64,000 nt of DNA, from assembly GCF_003626695.1 (NCBI RefSeq), contig NZ_RBAH01000007.1, positions 221,748-285,747 of the forward strand, in the 5' to 3' direction. Positions within the stretch are counted from its first letter, which is position 1; the number at the start of each line of letters is the position of its first letter. The notes below the pieces were generated by a model. That model ran no database searches. It was not told the DNA's origin and saw only the letters and a list, made by a program, of their open reading frames with translations. Source of the stretch: Paenibacillus ginsengarvi. GTDB taxonomy: Bacteria > Bacillota > Bacilli > Paenibacillales > NBRC-103111. A program made the translations under genes and the position numbers. Positions 16,071-24,974 of the stretch are shown here, in pieces.

Positions 16071-17608
16071 GCGGAACGACCCACGATACGGATACGCAGG
16101 CGGAAGCGCTTGCCAAGATCGGCAGCGGGCTGAAGAAGCGGACGGAGATCGCTCTTGGCGACCATTTTTTGCGCGGCGCGGTCGCCTTTACGACCGATAA
16201 GCTGAAAACCGGCAAGCTGAAAGCGATGGACGACTTCGGCGACTGGGAGACGTGGCGCGAGCGAGGGCGCGCCATCCGCGAGCACGTCGTGTCGAACCTC
16301 GATTATTATTTGACTCAGTTTTCTGACAATGTGGCGAAGGCAGGCGGTCATGTCCATTTTTGCCAAAGTGGCGAGGATGCGGTGCGGACGTTTCTGGATA
16401 TCGCCCGCCAGTCGCAGGCGAAGCTGGTAGCCAAAGGCAAATCGATGGTGTCGGAAGAAATTCATTTGAACCACCGGCTCGAGGAAATCGGCGTCGAAGC
16501 GATCGAAACGGATCTTGGCGAATATATTTTGCAGCTCGCGAAGGAAACGCCTTCGCATCTGATCATTCCGGCTATTCATAAAAACAAACAGCAGATCGCC
16601 GACTTGTTCTCGGAGCATTCTGGGGAAACATTCCCGCCGGAAACGCGGCAGCTCGCCGATTATGCCAGAAACCAGCTGCGGAACGTATTCCTTGAGGCGG
16701 ATATCGGGCTGACCGGCTGCAACTTCGGCATTGCCGAGTCGGGCACAGTCACGCTCGTCTCGAACGAAGGCAACGCCCGGATGGTGTCGACGGTTCCGAA
16801 GGTGCATGTCGTTGTCATGGGCATGGAACGGCTCGTTCCGACGTTCGCCGACGTGGAAGTCATGCTGAACCTGCTCGCCCGCAGCGCGACCGGGCAAAAG
16901 CTGACGACGTATACGTCGTTCATTACAGGCCCGCGCCGCGAAGGCGATCTCGACGGACCGGAGGAGCTGCACGTGCTCGTGCTGGACAACGGCCGTTCCT
17001 CGCAGCTCGGCGACCCGCAGTTCCAGGAGGTGCTGCACTGCATCCGCTGTGCCGCCTGTTTGAACGTATGTCCGGTATACCGCCAGGTCGGAGGCCACAC
17101 GTACGGCTCGGTGTACAGCGGACCGATCGGCGCCGTGCTAACGCCGCTGCTTCAGCAGGACTACAAGGAAGCGGGCCAGCTCGCCTACGCTTCCAGCTTA
17201 TGTGGGGCTTGCTATGAAGCTTGTCCGGTAAAAATACCGCTCCACGACATGCTCGTGCAGCTCCGGCATCGCAAAGTCAAGCTTAAGCTGACTCCGGCCG
17301 CCGAGCGCATCGCTTTCAAGTCGTTCGCCACCGCTTTCGGCAACGTCACCTTGTACCGGATGGCCAGCAAAGCGGCCTATTACATGCAGAAGCCGCTGCT
17401 GCGCAGCGGTGCGATCCGGCGCGCGCCGGCGCCGCTCTCCGGTTGGACGCAATCGCGGTTTTTGCCGATGAAGCCGAAGCTGTCGTTCCGCGAGCGTTGG
17501 GAGAAGTTGCAGCACGAGCTGTCCGTCGGAAACACAAACGGAAGCGGTCACAGTAATGGACCAGGCAGCGAACCAAACAGCGGCAACGGAAAGGAGAACC
17601 GGCCATGA
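16067..17608 (+). CDS. lutB: Lactate utilisation protein B, ferredoxin-like iron-sulfur subunit
   Basis: Iron-sulfur subunit of the lactate oxidation complex, 513 residues. I chose ATG 16067 behind AAGGAGG, overlapping the lutA stop; the longer open frame reads through lutA. An LUD domain occupies about residues 70-310 (FGIAESGTV). Two 4Fe-4S motifs follow: CIRCAACLNVCP and LCGACYEACP near residues 325 and 378. The C-terminus is longer than in B. subtilis LutB and ends in a Gly/Asn/Ser-rich low-complexity tail. The lutC start overlaps its stop by four bases. Confidence 0.95.
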   Translation: MSGTTHDTDTQAEALAKIGSGLKKRTEIALGDHFLRGAVAFTTDKLKTGKLKAMDDFGDWETWRERGRAIREHVVSNLDYYLTQFSDNVAKAGGHVHFCQSGEDAVRTFLDIARQSQAKLVAKGKSMVSEEIHLNHRLEEIGVEAIETDLGEYILQLAKETPSHLIIPAIHKNKQQIADLFSEHSGETFPPETRQLADYARNQLRNVFLEADIGLTGCNFGIAESGTVTLVSNEGNARMVSTVPKVHVVVMGMERLVPTFADVEVMLNLLARSATGQKLTTYTSFITGPRREGDLDGPEELHVLVLDNGRSSQLGDPQFQEVLHCIRCAACLNVCPVYRQVGGHTYGSVYSGPIGAVLTPLLQQDYKEAGQLAYASSLCGACYEACPVKIPLHDMLVQLRHRKVKLKLTPAAERIAFKSFATAFGNVTLYRMASKAAYYMQKPLLRSGAIRRAPAPLSGWTQSRFLPMKPKLSFRERWEKLQHELSVGNTNGSGHSNGPGSEPNSGNGKENRP

Positions 17609-18384
17609 ACGTAAACACTCACAGCGGCACCGTCTCGGGCCGCGACGCCTTTATCGCCCGCCTCGCGCAGCGGCTTGGGCGATCCTCGCCGCTGGCATCC
17701 GCCCCGGCACGCCCCTTCGCGGGCGTACCGGAAGCGTACGCCGCGCGGCGAACGACGGTGCAGGAGCGCATCGACCAGTTCGGAGCGAACTGGTCTGCGC
17801 TGACCGGCACCGTCTGGACCGCCCGCGCCGCAGACGCCGCGGACGCCGTGCCCGCGTATGCGCAGCGCATCTGCGCGGAGCGCGGCATCGATCGGGTGTC
17901 CCGCTGGGATCACCCCGATCTGGCCGCGCTGCCGCTGGATGCGGCGCTGGCCGCTGACGGCGTCGCCGTCGTGCCGTGGCGCGCAGACGGCGCAACGGAC
18001 GAAGACGCGCCCGTTGGCGCTGACGGCAGCGTCTGGAGCGGCCGCAGCCCGCTGCTGCGGGCGACCGAGCGCAGCAGGCTCGGCATCGTCTGGGCCGACT
18101 ACGCCATAGCCGGCACGGGGACGCTCGTTCTGCTCGCCCACGGGGGACGCGGACGGTCCGTCAGCCTTATGCCGGATACGCTGTTTGCCGTGATTCGCGC
18201 CGACCGGCTCGTCACGAGAATGGGCGAAGCGTTCGAGGCCGTGCGCTGCGATTATCCCGAAGCGGCCGCCATGCCGTCGTCCATCAATTTAATTACGGGA
18301 CCGAGCCGCAGCGCCGACATTGAGAACGACCTCACCATCGGTATTCACGGACCGGGCAAAGTATATGCCCTCATCCTTGAATAA
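17605..18384 (+). CDS. lutC: Lactate utilisation protein C
   Basis: Third subunit of the lactate oxidation complex, 259 residues, LUD-domain fold. The C-terminal half has the family pattern GIVWADYAIAGTGTLVL, SLMPDTLFAVI and GPSRSADIENDLTIGIHGP. The N-terminal third is unusually rich in Ala and Arg and in GC compared with its neighbours, which produces many long shadow frames. Last gene of the operon, followed by a strong terminator. Confidence 0.95.
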   Translation: MNVNTHSGTVSGRDAFIARLAQRLGRSSPLASAPARPFAGVPEAYAARRTTVQERIDQFGANWSALTGTVWTARAADAADAVPAYAQRICAERGIDRVSRWDHPDLAALPLDAALAADGVAVVPWRADGATDEDAPVGADGSVWSGRSPLLRATERSRLGIVWADYAIAGTGTLVLLAHGGRGRSVSLMPDTLFAVIRADRLVTRMGEAFEAVRCDYPEAAAMPSSINLITGPSRSADIENDLTIGIHGPGKVYALILE

Positions 18385-18408
18385 GCGCCGCACTCAAACA
18401 TGCAGCAA

Positions 18409-18474
18409 AGCCGCAAAGCCCCGCTCCGCTCGACTGAGCAGCGGGCTTTGCGGCTTATTCACTTTTTTTACGCC
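18409..18474. terminator. Strong bidirectional terminator between lutC and the germination operon
   Basis: A perfect 13-base-pair stem (AGCCGCAAAGCCC 18409-18421 with GGGCTTTGCGGCT 18443-18455), followed on the plus strand by TATTCACTTTTTTT. It separates two convergent operons. Confidence 0.85.
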
Positions 18475-18483
18475 AATCCCGAT

Positions 18484-19611
18484 CTAAGTCGGTTTCGCTC
18501 CTGGCCGTTTTCGGCCCCGCGCCGTTTTCCATTTGTACAGCGTCAGAAGCACAAGAGGAAGAACAAAACCGAACAAGATGTCGACATCGATCCAATATTT
18601 CAACAGAACCGTGTTGTAGTACACAATAGTAGGCGAAAAAAGATAAGCCAGCCCGAACAGGATCATGCCAGCCGGGACGACGATGGACTTATAGTCGCGA
18701 AGGCCCAGCCACTGCGCCGTTCCCGACAAAAACACATAAAAGTACAGCACCGTTTTAATATACGTGGACAAAATCATATTAACGGCCAGCAGCGCCTCTA
18801 ACCGCTCCAGGAAATGGCCGACGCTAATTTTTTGCGACAAGGCGTATGCCGGGTACAAGTAAAAAGCGGTCATCTCTCCCCCGAGAACGAGAAGCGAGAA
18901 CAGGACGACCAGGAAGCTGCCGAGTCCGCCGATCACGACGGCCATGTAATAATCCCGCGACATATGCGGCCTTCGCGTGACATGCGGCAAAATCATCATC
19001 ATGACGACCATTTCGCAAAACGGAAAAACAGCAGCCACGAGGCTCCCATAGGCAAATTGCGGCAGCGGCGTTCCGAGTAACGGCTTCAGCCGGACCAGAT
19101 CGATCTCCGGAATTAACAGCAGCACCAGCGCCATATACAAAAAGATGAAGATCGGGAAAAAAATTTCACCGCTTCTGGCAATGGCTGTAAGGCCGTATTT
19201 CGCCCCGATCACAATCGTCATAATCATGATGAAATGGATCGCTCGAAGCGGCGTTTCCGGAAACAGCTGGGTCGTCAAAAAATCCGACGTCTCCCGGACC
19301 ATCAGCGTACAGTTGACCATGAAAAAAAGGATAAACAGGAGCGTTACAACTCCCCCTGCCCATCGGCCCAGCAGCGTCCGGTTCAGGCCGACAAACCCCG
19401 ACCGCTTCATGGAAATGCCGCAAGAATACTGCACGACCGCCAGAAGCAAGCCTGCGCCCAGCCCGATCAACGCCGCGATCCATGCATCCTGCCTCGCAGA
19501 CGAGCTGATGATCGAAGGGAGCACGAGAATCATATCGCCGATAATGACAAAAATAAGCAGCACCGCGAGCTGCTTCGTCGTAATCCGTTCCTCGCCGGCC
19601 ATCCGCTTCAC
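18484..19611 (-). CDS. gerB: Spore germination permease, GerAB/YndE type
   Basis: Multi-pass germinant receptor subunit of the APC-like GerAB family, 375 residues with about ten predicted membrane segments. The N-terminus ITTKQLAVLLIFVIIGD is typical, and a charged C-terminal tail follows. In spores it sits in the inner membrane and binds germinant. It is the last of four genes reading gerA, gerC, small ORF, gerB, with a 3-base gap from the small ORF. The start is GTG 19611 or ATG 19602; the latter has the better-spaced AAGGGTG site. Confidence 0.92.
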   Translation of the reverse strand: MKRMAGEERITTKQLAVLLIFVIIGDMILVLPSIISSSARQDAWIAALIGLGAGLLLAVVQYSCGISMKRSGFVGLNRTLLGRWAGGVVTLLFILFFMVNCTLMVRETSDFLTTQLFPETPLRAIHFIMIMTIVIGAKYGLTAIARSGEIFFPIFIFLYMALVLLLIPEIDLVRLKPLLGTPLPQFAYGSLVAAVFPFCEMVVMMMILPHVTRRPHMSRDYYMAVVIGGLGSFLVVLFSLLVLGGEMTAFYLYPAYALSQKISVGHFLERLEALLAVNMILSTYIKTVLYFYVFLSGTAQWLGLRDYKSIVVPAGMILFGLAYLFSPTIVYYNTVLLKYWIDVDILFGFVLPLVLLTLYKWKTARGRKRPGAKPT

Positions 19612-19614
19612 CCT

Positions 19615-19845
19615 TTATCCGAATAATGACTCGATCCAAACATGAAGCGGCCGAAAAATGGGAACGAGCAGCAGAAGCGGGCTCGGCCAATCGACCGTGC
19701 GCATCGCCGCGATGCTCAGCACAGTACCAGCCGCAAGCATAACGGCATAAACGACCGCCTCTTTGATTGACCGCCTATACGCCCGAGGCAATTCAAGCGT
19801 TCCCGCCGCAGCGGCGAACGCGATAACGATTACGGTTTTCCACAC
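19615..19845 (-). CDS. Small membrane protein inside the spore germination operon
   Basis: A 76-residue protein with two hydrophobic segments (about residues 3-20 and 32-68) between gerC and gerB, five and three bases from them, so it is almost certainly co-translated. It has no named family I can assign. Small membrane D subunits exist in several Bacillales germinant receptors; this could be such a subunit by position and topology, which is inference. Confidence 0.75.
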   Translation of the reverse strand: MWKTVIVIAFAAAAGTLELPRAYRRSIKEAVVYAVMLAAGTVLSIAAMRTVDWPSPLLLLVPIFRPLHVWIESLFG

Positions 19846-19850
19846 GAAGA

Positions 19851-21050
19851 TTACTCCTTCACTTTGCTGATTAACGCATCGTTTGTTTTGCCTATTTTAC
19901 GAATGTGAACTTTCACGTCGTACACGATTTTCAAGTTGTCGAAATGCGATTCCCAATCCGGTTTGAGCCGCTTCCACGCCTTCGGATCGGAGCGGTAAAT
20001 CGCCTGCCCGAAGCCGAAGATGTCGACATGATACTTTTCCTTCACGACGCGCACCGCTGCCTTCATCAACTCCATCTTTTTCAGCCGCTGCTCCTCTTCC
20101 AGCCCGCGAATAACCTCCATGTCATTCAGCTGGATATCGCAATTGGCTTCGGCGATATTGGACTCATCGAGCATCCGGATCTCAATGACGGGCTTTCCTT
20201 TTTCCATCCTGGCTTTAAGACTCGTATCCGTGCGGATCGTTTCCAGCGTCAGCATTCCACCGCCAGGACAGCTTACATAACCGGCGGTGCTGGTCACCTG
20301 ATCGGTTATGTAGTTGTACCCTTTGCTCTCCTCCTCATTCAGCCAGCCGACGAGCTTGTCTTTGCGCATGACCGCAAGGCCGGTCAACCGCGCTTTCGCG
20401 CCAGGTTCACTGCGCTCCACGCTTTGTATCTCATCGCCCAGCTTCGGATCGCCGATCACTTGAACTCCCGTAAGGACCGGGTTGATTCCTTCCGTAATCA
20501 GCTTTTCAATAAGCTGGCCCAGCGTAACCCGGGTCGTCGGAGCCCACTCCTTCGCCGACGTGTCCAAAGCCTGAAACAGCTTGTTGGACGGATTTTTCTC
20601 AAGCGTCGTCAAAATGTTCAGGACGTTTTCCGCGGTAGAGCCTTTTGCAATCATCACATAAAAATCGGTTCGGACCTCCGAGTCGCGAGTAAGCAGGTCG
20701 ATGACATCGGCGATGCCTTCCCTGGCGATCGCTTCGCTCAGCACGAGTACCCGTATGTGCGCCCCGTATATTTTTCTCGGACTCGTTTCCGTTAACTTGC
20801 GAAATGCCGTTAACAGCGTAGGAGCAGTCGCCGTGAACATCGTGACCGGAGTCGTTCTTCCCATTTCGCCGTGCTTCGCAAGCTCGCCCGGTACGACGAT
20901 CTGCACCGAAAGCTTATATAAATCGCCGACTTTATCGATCGCCGTCCCCGTTAGAATACCAAGGTCGTTGAGCTCCCGTCTGTTCCAGCAGCCGGACAAT
21001 ACGGCCGTCAGCATGGCAGCCGTAACCAGCAATGTGATAGCCCGTTTCAT
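19851..21050 (-). CDS. gerC: Spore germination lipoprotein, GerAC/Ger(x)C family
   Basis: Lipid-anchored germinant receptor subunit, 399 residues. The signal ends in lipobox LSGC with Cys21, followed by the family start WNRRELNDLGILTGTAID. The C-terminal third carries the conserved kinked-helix domain (VRVVKEKYHVDIFGFGQAIY, near residues 330-350). It starts 25 bases after gerA and ends 5 bases before the small ORF. Expected to be made in the forespore; I did not find a convincing sigma-G promoter. Confidence 0.94.
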   Translation of the reverse strand: MKRAITLLVTAAMLTAVLSGCWNRRELNDLGILTGTAIDKVGDLYKLSVQIVVPGELAKHGEMGRTTPVTMFTATAPTLLTAFRKLTETSPRKIYGAHIRVLVLSEAIAREGIADVIDLLTRDSEVRTDFYVMIAKGSTAENVLNILTTLEKNPSNKLFQALDTSAKEWAPTTRVTLGQLIEKLITEGINPVLTGVQVIGDPKLGDEIQSVERSEPGAKARLTGLAVMRKDKLVGWLNEEESKGYNYITDQVTSTAGYVSCPGGGMLTLETIRTDTSLKARMEKGKPVIEIRMLDESNIAEANCDIQLNDMEVIRGLEEEQRLKKMELMKAAVRVVKEKYHVDIFGFGQAIYRSDPKAWKRLKPDWESHFDNLKIVYDVKVHIRKIGKTNDALISKVKE

Positions 21051-21075
21051 CTCGGCTCCCTCCCGTTCCGCACCA

Positions 21076-22596
21076 TTATTGTTTGGATCGCTTCTTTTGC
21101 CGGATGACGTCTTTTGTCTCGATCGACTTCGGTCTTCGGATCATGCTCGGCCAAGGAACCCGGAACAGCGTATCCTTAAGGTCTTCCCGCACATACGGAC
21201 CAAACGGACTCATATACGGCACTCCGAAGGAGCTGAGGCTCGACAGGTGCAGCACCAGAATGATAAGGCCTACCAGAATACCGTAAAAGCCGATCGATGC
21301 GGCTAATCCCATCAACACGAAACGAATCATGCGGACGGAGATCGACATGCCGCTCGACGGAATGACATAGCTCGAAATCGCCGTAATCGAAACGATAATG
21401 ACCATAACGGCCGAGACGATTCCGGCTTCCACCGCCGCTTGCCCGATAACCAGCGTCCCCACGATCGAAACAGCCTGTCCTACCGTCCTAGGCATCCTGA
21501 CACCGGCTTCGCGCAATATTTCGTAAGTAATCTCCATGATAAGCGCTTCGATTAAAGCCGGGAAAGGTACGCCTTCCCGCTGAGCCGCCAAGCTGATTAG
21601 CAGACTGGTCGGAATCATTTCCTGATGATAGGTCGTAACGGCAATGTAAAACGACGGAGCCAGCAAGGCGATGAAAAAGGCGAGAAAGCGGATGATCCGC
21701 AGCAGTGTGCTAATATCCGCCCGCTGGTAATAATCTTCCGCCGCTTGAAAATACTGCACGAACAAGGCTGGAACGAGCAGGACGAACGGAGTGCCGTCGA
21801 CGAGTATGGCCACCCGGCCCTCCAGCAACCCGGCTGCGATCGTGTCCGGCCTCTCGCTGTTGTATACGGTCTGAAACGGCGTTAACGTTTTGTCCTGAAT
21901 GAATTCTTCAATGTACCCGCTCTCCAAAATGCCGTCGATGCAAATCCGATCCAGCCTGCGGCGAACCTCCTGCACGACATTGTCGTCCGCAAGCTGCTTC
22001 ATATACATGATCGAAACATCCGTTTTTGTGATCGTTCCGATCTGCCTGGATTCGAGCCATAAACCCGGATCTTTGATGCGCCGCCGGATCAGGGCGGTGT
22101 TCGTACGGATTTGCTCGGTGAACGCATCCATCGGCCCGCGTACGACGGCTTGGGACGTCGGCTCGCCGACCGCTCTTGCCTTTGACCCGTCCGCTCCCAC
22201 ACGCAGTCCGACGCCGATCCCGTCGAGCAGAAGGATCGCATTGCCCGACAGCAAATGGAACAAGAGGCTGTGCAGCTCGTCCAATTCCTCCACATCACCT
22301 GCCGTAAGCGCGCCGACGAGGTCCCGGAGGTATTCCGGTCCTTCTCTCTCGAGCGTTTCCCGGCCGCGATCCAGCTTGATAAGCGGTTCCAGTACCGCGT
22401 CATGAATGAACTGCTTGTCCGTCAAACCTTCGATATACAGCAGGCACATCCGGCATCCGCCCGTTGAAGCAAACCGCTTGACGATCAAGTCCTGGCTATG
22501 TCCGAGCAGATCCAGAATCATCTGCATATTGGCCGTCAGGCTTCGATCCAGCGGCTGCGAGGCCGGCCGTGCGTTCGTTTGGGGATCGACTCTCAT
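21076..22596 (-). CDS. gerA: Spore germination protein, GerAA family
   Basis: First subunit of the germinant receptor, 506 residues. The N-terminal soluble domain (to about residue 270) includes DLIVKRF-like and SDKQFIHDAVLEPL-like features. The membrane domain follows, with the family signatures EGRVAILVDGTPF, QYFQAAEDYY and PFPALIEALIMEITYE. The C-terminus is cytoplasmic and basic. It heads the operon. GTTTTACGT precedes ATG 22596, a poor ribosome site, so translation may be weak. Confidence 0.95.
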   Translation of the reverse strand: MRVDPQTNARPASQPLDRSLTANMQMILDLLGHSQDLIVKRFASTGGCRMCLLYIEGLTDKQFIHDAVLEPLIKLDRGRETLEREGPEYLRDLVGALTAGDVEELDELHSLLFHLLSGNAILLLDGIGVGLRVGADGSKARAVGEPTSQAVVRGPMDAFTEQIRTNTALIRRRIKDPGLWLESRQIGTITKTDVSIMYMKQLADDNVVQEVRRRLDRICIDGILESGYIEEFIQDKTLTPFQTVYNSERPDTIAAGLLEGRVAILVDGTPFVLLVPALFVQYFQAAEDYYQRADISTLLRIIRFLAFFIALLAPSFYIAVTTYHQEMIPTSLLISLAAQREGVPFPALIEALIMEITYEILREAGVRMPRTVGQAVSIVGTLVIGQAAVEAGIVSAVMVIIVSITAISSYVIPSSGMSISVRMIRFVLMGLAASIGFYGILVGLIILVLHLSSLSSFGVPYMSPFGPYVREDLKDTLFRVPWPSMIRRPKSIETKDVIRQKKRSKQ

Positions 22597-22708
22597 ACGT
22601 AAAACCTCGGCGTCCGTATTTTTCTTTTCCTATCATATCCAGTCGGAGCCGATCTTATGTGGCGGCAGGCCTGACGGCCTTTCCTCTACGTTAACTATGC
22701 CCGCAACA

Positions 22709-22754
22709 CAAAAAAAAGCAATCCGCTCGGGCCGTAGCCCATTAAGCGAACTGC
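22709..22754 (-). terminator. Intrinsic terminator of the SGNH hydrolase operon
   Basis: On the minus strand GCAGTTCGCT pairs (with G-T wobbles) with AGCGGATTGC around GGGC/GCCC, followed by eight T. The rest of 22597-22781 holds no gene. Confidence 0.75.
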
Positions 22755-22781
22755 TTCTTCTGTATATTCGTATAATTGCTG

Positions 22782-23429
22782 CTACGCTTGCACCGCAGCG
22801 GAAGCTCCCATCGCCTTCAGCCATGCTTTGGCGATGAGGGCATGTCCAGCCGGAGACGGATGTACGCCGTCCGGCGCCCAATAAGCGGAAGGCGCCAGCA
22901 TGGAAGCTTGGGCGAACAAGCCGTCAAGCGGAACGAGCAGCGCCCCGAACTCTCTCGCCAGCTCGCGGACAACCGTAATTTTCGGGTCCAGATCCTCGCG
23001 CCACTTCTTGCGGTCTTCCGGCACAGGCAGCACGAACGGTTCGATCATGATGATGCCCGCACCGAGCGTTTCCTTCGTCCGCACGAGCAGCTCCCGATAC
23101 TCGCGCTCGTACTGCTCTGCCGAAGTCGGATCGTTCCGGTCGAACTTTCTCCAGGTATCGTTGATGCCGATATAGATCGAAACCCAGTTCGGCTTCAGTT
23201 CCAAACAATCCGCGTCCCAGCGGCCGACCAAATCTTTGGCCCGGTTGCCGCTGATGCCTCGGTTCAAAAACTTAACTTGCAGCTCCGGATAGGCGGCCGA
23301 GAACAGCGCCGTTGTAAAGAGCGCATACCCTTTGCCCAGATCGTTCGGCTGCTCCTTATTTCTTCCCGCATCCGTGATGCTGTCGCCCTGAAACAGAACG
23401 ACATCCCCTTGTTTGATACGCAAATCCAC
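22782..23429 (-). CDS. SGNH/GDSL-family hydrolase (probable carbohydrate esterase)
   Basis: Intracellular esterase-like protein of about 215 residues. The four SGNH blocks are present: GDSIT with nucleophile Ser near residue 16, the oxyanion Gly in RGISGNR, Asn in GIND, and the catalytic Asp/His pair in DGVHPS. There is no signal peptide. I set the start at GTG 23429, eight bases after GGAGG; the longer frame has no ribosome site. It lies 121 bases after the sugar operon on the same strand, so it may deacylate oligosaccharides released by the polysaccharide lyase; this is inference from context. Confidence 0.88.
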   Translation of the reverse strand: MDLRIKQGDVVLFQGDSITDAGRNKEQPNDLGKGYALFTTALFSAAYPELQVKFLNRGISGNRAKDLVGRWDADCLELKPNWVSIYIGINDTWRKFDRNDPTSAEQYEREYRELLVRTKETLGAGIIMIEPFVLPVPEDRKKWREDLDPKITVVRELAREFGALLVPLDGLFAQASMLAPSAYWAPDGVHPSPAGHALIAKAWLKAMGASAAVQA

Positions 23430-23550
23430 TTGCGTCGCCTCCACTCGTCTTGTACAGAATCGGGCAGCTTGTGTCGGTTCCTGATGTTTTCCCAAGCCCC
23501 ATTCTATTCCATACGAAAAACGGTGTAAACCCTATATTTTGCTTCCCGGC

Positions 23551-24324
23551 TTACGCGTTTTTGCCGAAGACGACGCCGCCGTCGATGTACAGCGGCGAGC
23601 CCATCATAAATTTCGATTCGTCGGAAGCGAGGAACAATGCAGCCTTCGCCACATCGTCCGGGCGGCCGAGATCGCCGCTGAGCTGCCGTTTTTTCAGCGA
23701 CTCGTACGCCTTCTCGGGATCGTCATACGACGTCTTCAAGTAATTCTCCACGAAAGGGGTCAGAATCGTGCCCGGCAGCAGCGCGTTGACGCGGATATTG
23801 TACGGCGCATAGTCGACCTGCATCGACTTTGTCAAGGCGAGCACCGCCCCTTTCGTAGCCGCGTAGGACGCGCGCAGCGCAAGTCCGATTTCGGCGATGC
23901 ACGAAGACATGTTGATAATCGAGCCTGCCATGCGCTCCATCATATGCGGAATCGCATATTTCGACGGGAGATACACACCCTTGATGTTCACATTCATGAC
24001 CCGGTCCCATACATCCGGCTCGATTTCGTGCAAACGGCCGACACCGCTGATGCCCGCGTTGTTGAACAGGACGTCGATTCTGCCGTAAAGCCGGATCGTC
24101 TCGTCGATAAGCGCCTTGGCCGATTCCGGATTCGTAACGTCGGCGTGGACGTACACGGCGCTGCCGCCTTCAGCGGTTATGAGCCGTACCGTCTCCTCCC
24201 CTTTCTCGCGGTCGATATCGCCGACGACGACGGTCGCTTTCTCACTCGCGAACAACAAGGCCGTGCTCTGTCCGATGCCGGACCCGGCTCCCGTAATGAT
24301 GCATACTTTATCCAAAAGTCTCAT
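23551..24324 (-). CDS. Short-chain dehydrogenase/reductase (sugar or sugar-acid dehydrogenase)
   Basis: NAD(P)-dependent classical SDR of 257 residues. It has the cofactor motif TGAGSGIG (residues 10-17), NNAG, the catalytic Ser in NMSSC and YxxxK as YAATK, and ends YIDGGVVFG. An Asp after the second strand (VGDID) favours NAD. ATG 24324 follows GGAAGGGG; the longer frame lacks a site. It is the last core gene of the uxaA-headed operon, 57 bases after the RbsD-type gene. Oxidation of a sugar or of a keto-deoxy acid is plausible; the substrate is unknown. Confidence 0.9.
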   Translation of the reverse strand: MRLLDKVCIITGAGSGIGQSTALLFASEKATVVVGDIDREKGEETVRLITAEGGSAVYVHADVTNPESAKALIDETIRLYGRIDVLFNNAGISGVGRLHEIEPDVWDRVMNVNIKGVYLPSKYAIPHMMERMAGSIINMSSCIAEIGLALRASYAATKGAVLALTKSMQVDYAPYNIRVNALLPGTILTPFVENYLKTSYDDPEKAYESLKKRQLSGDLGRPDDVAKAALFLASDESKFMMGSPLYIDGGVVFGKNA

Positions 24325-24381
24325 CGTTTTATCCCCTTCCCGTGCTCGAGTCGCCCCCTGATGCCGAGGAAGCGCCCACAA

Positions 24382-24768
24382 TTATCCAGACACTATAATG
24401 ATATTCGCGTAAGGCGCGCAATCTCCTGTTCGGATCACGGCGCGGGATTCCGGACAAATGTGCTTAAACCGCACATGCGGCACCGCCATAAACGCAATAT
24501 GCGGGTACGCCGCCTGCATGGATGCGAATCTTTCGGGACTCGCTTCCTTCATCTCCTCGGCCACGATGATCCGGTCGATGACAAATTCCTTATCGATCGC
24601 CGCCAGCACGTCGAGTACGGTCGGCACATTGTCGACCAGCGCCAGATCCAGCCGTTCCGGCCCGGACGGTACGGGGAACCCGCGATCGCATATCGTCAGC
24701 ATGTCGGTATGGCCCGTTTCCGCCAAAATCCGGTTCAGCGACGGATTCAAAATGCCGCCTTTCTTCAT
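24382..24768 (-). CDS. RbsD/FucU-family sugar mutarotase (pyranase)
   Basis: Cytoplasmic protein of 128 residues that interconverts ring forms of a sugar. It matches the D-ribose pyranase pattern: the start MKKGGILNP, HTD with the catalytic His near residue 20, and the end VIRTGDCAPYANIIIVSG. No ribose transport or kinase genes are nearby, so the natural sugar is probably the product of this operon and not ribose. The start overlaps the preceding stop by four bases (ATGA). Confidence 0.9.
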   Translation of the reverse strand: MKKGGILNPSLNRILAETGHTDMLTICDRGFPVPSGPERLDLALVDNVPTVLDVLAAIDKEFVIDRIIVAEEMKEASPERFASMQAAYPHIAFMAVPHVRFKHICPESRAVIRTGDCAPYANIIIVSG

Positions 24769-24971
24769 TCGCCGCCTCCTCCTTCCGCCGCGTCCAGCAC
24801 CATCTTGCGCTGATCCAGCGTAATCTGCTCGCGCAGCGAGGGCAGCGGACGTTTCAGATAGAAGCGCTCGCCGCCTTCCGCTGACGTGACCCCGACCAGC
24901 TCCCAGCCTTCCTCGCCCAGCTCGTTCAGCCTGCCCGGGTTATCCAGGATCGTATATTCCCACCGCGTCAA
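24765..24971 (-). CDS. Small DUF4177-like protein in the sugar operon
   Basis: A 68-residue protein with the pattern WEYTIL, LNELGEEGWELVGV and FYLKRP, as in DUF4177 proteins, whose function is unknown. Translation probably starts at TTG 24971, five bases after GGAGGG. It sits 3 bases after the cyclase gene and overlaps the RbsD-type gene, so it belongs to the operon. Its role there is unknown. Confidence 0.75.
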   Translation of the reverse strand: MTRWEYTILDNPGRLNELGEEGWELVGVTSAEGGERFYLKRPLPSLREQITLDQRKMVLDAAEGGGGE

Positions 24972-24974
24972 CGC

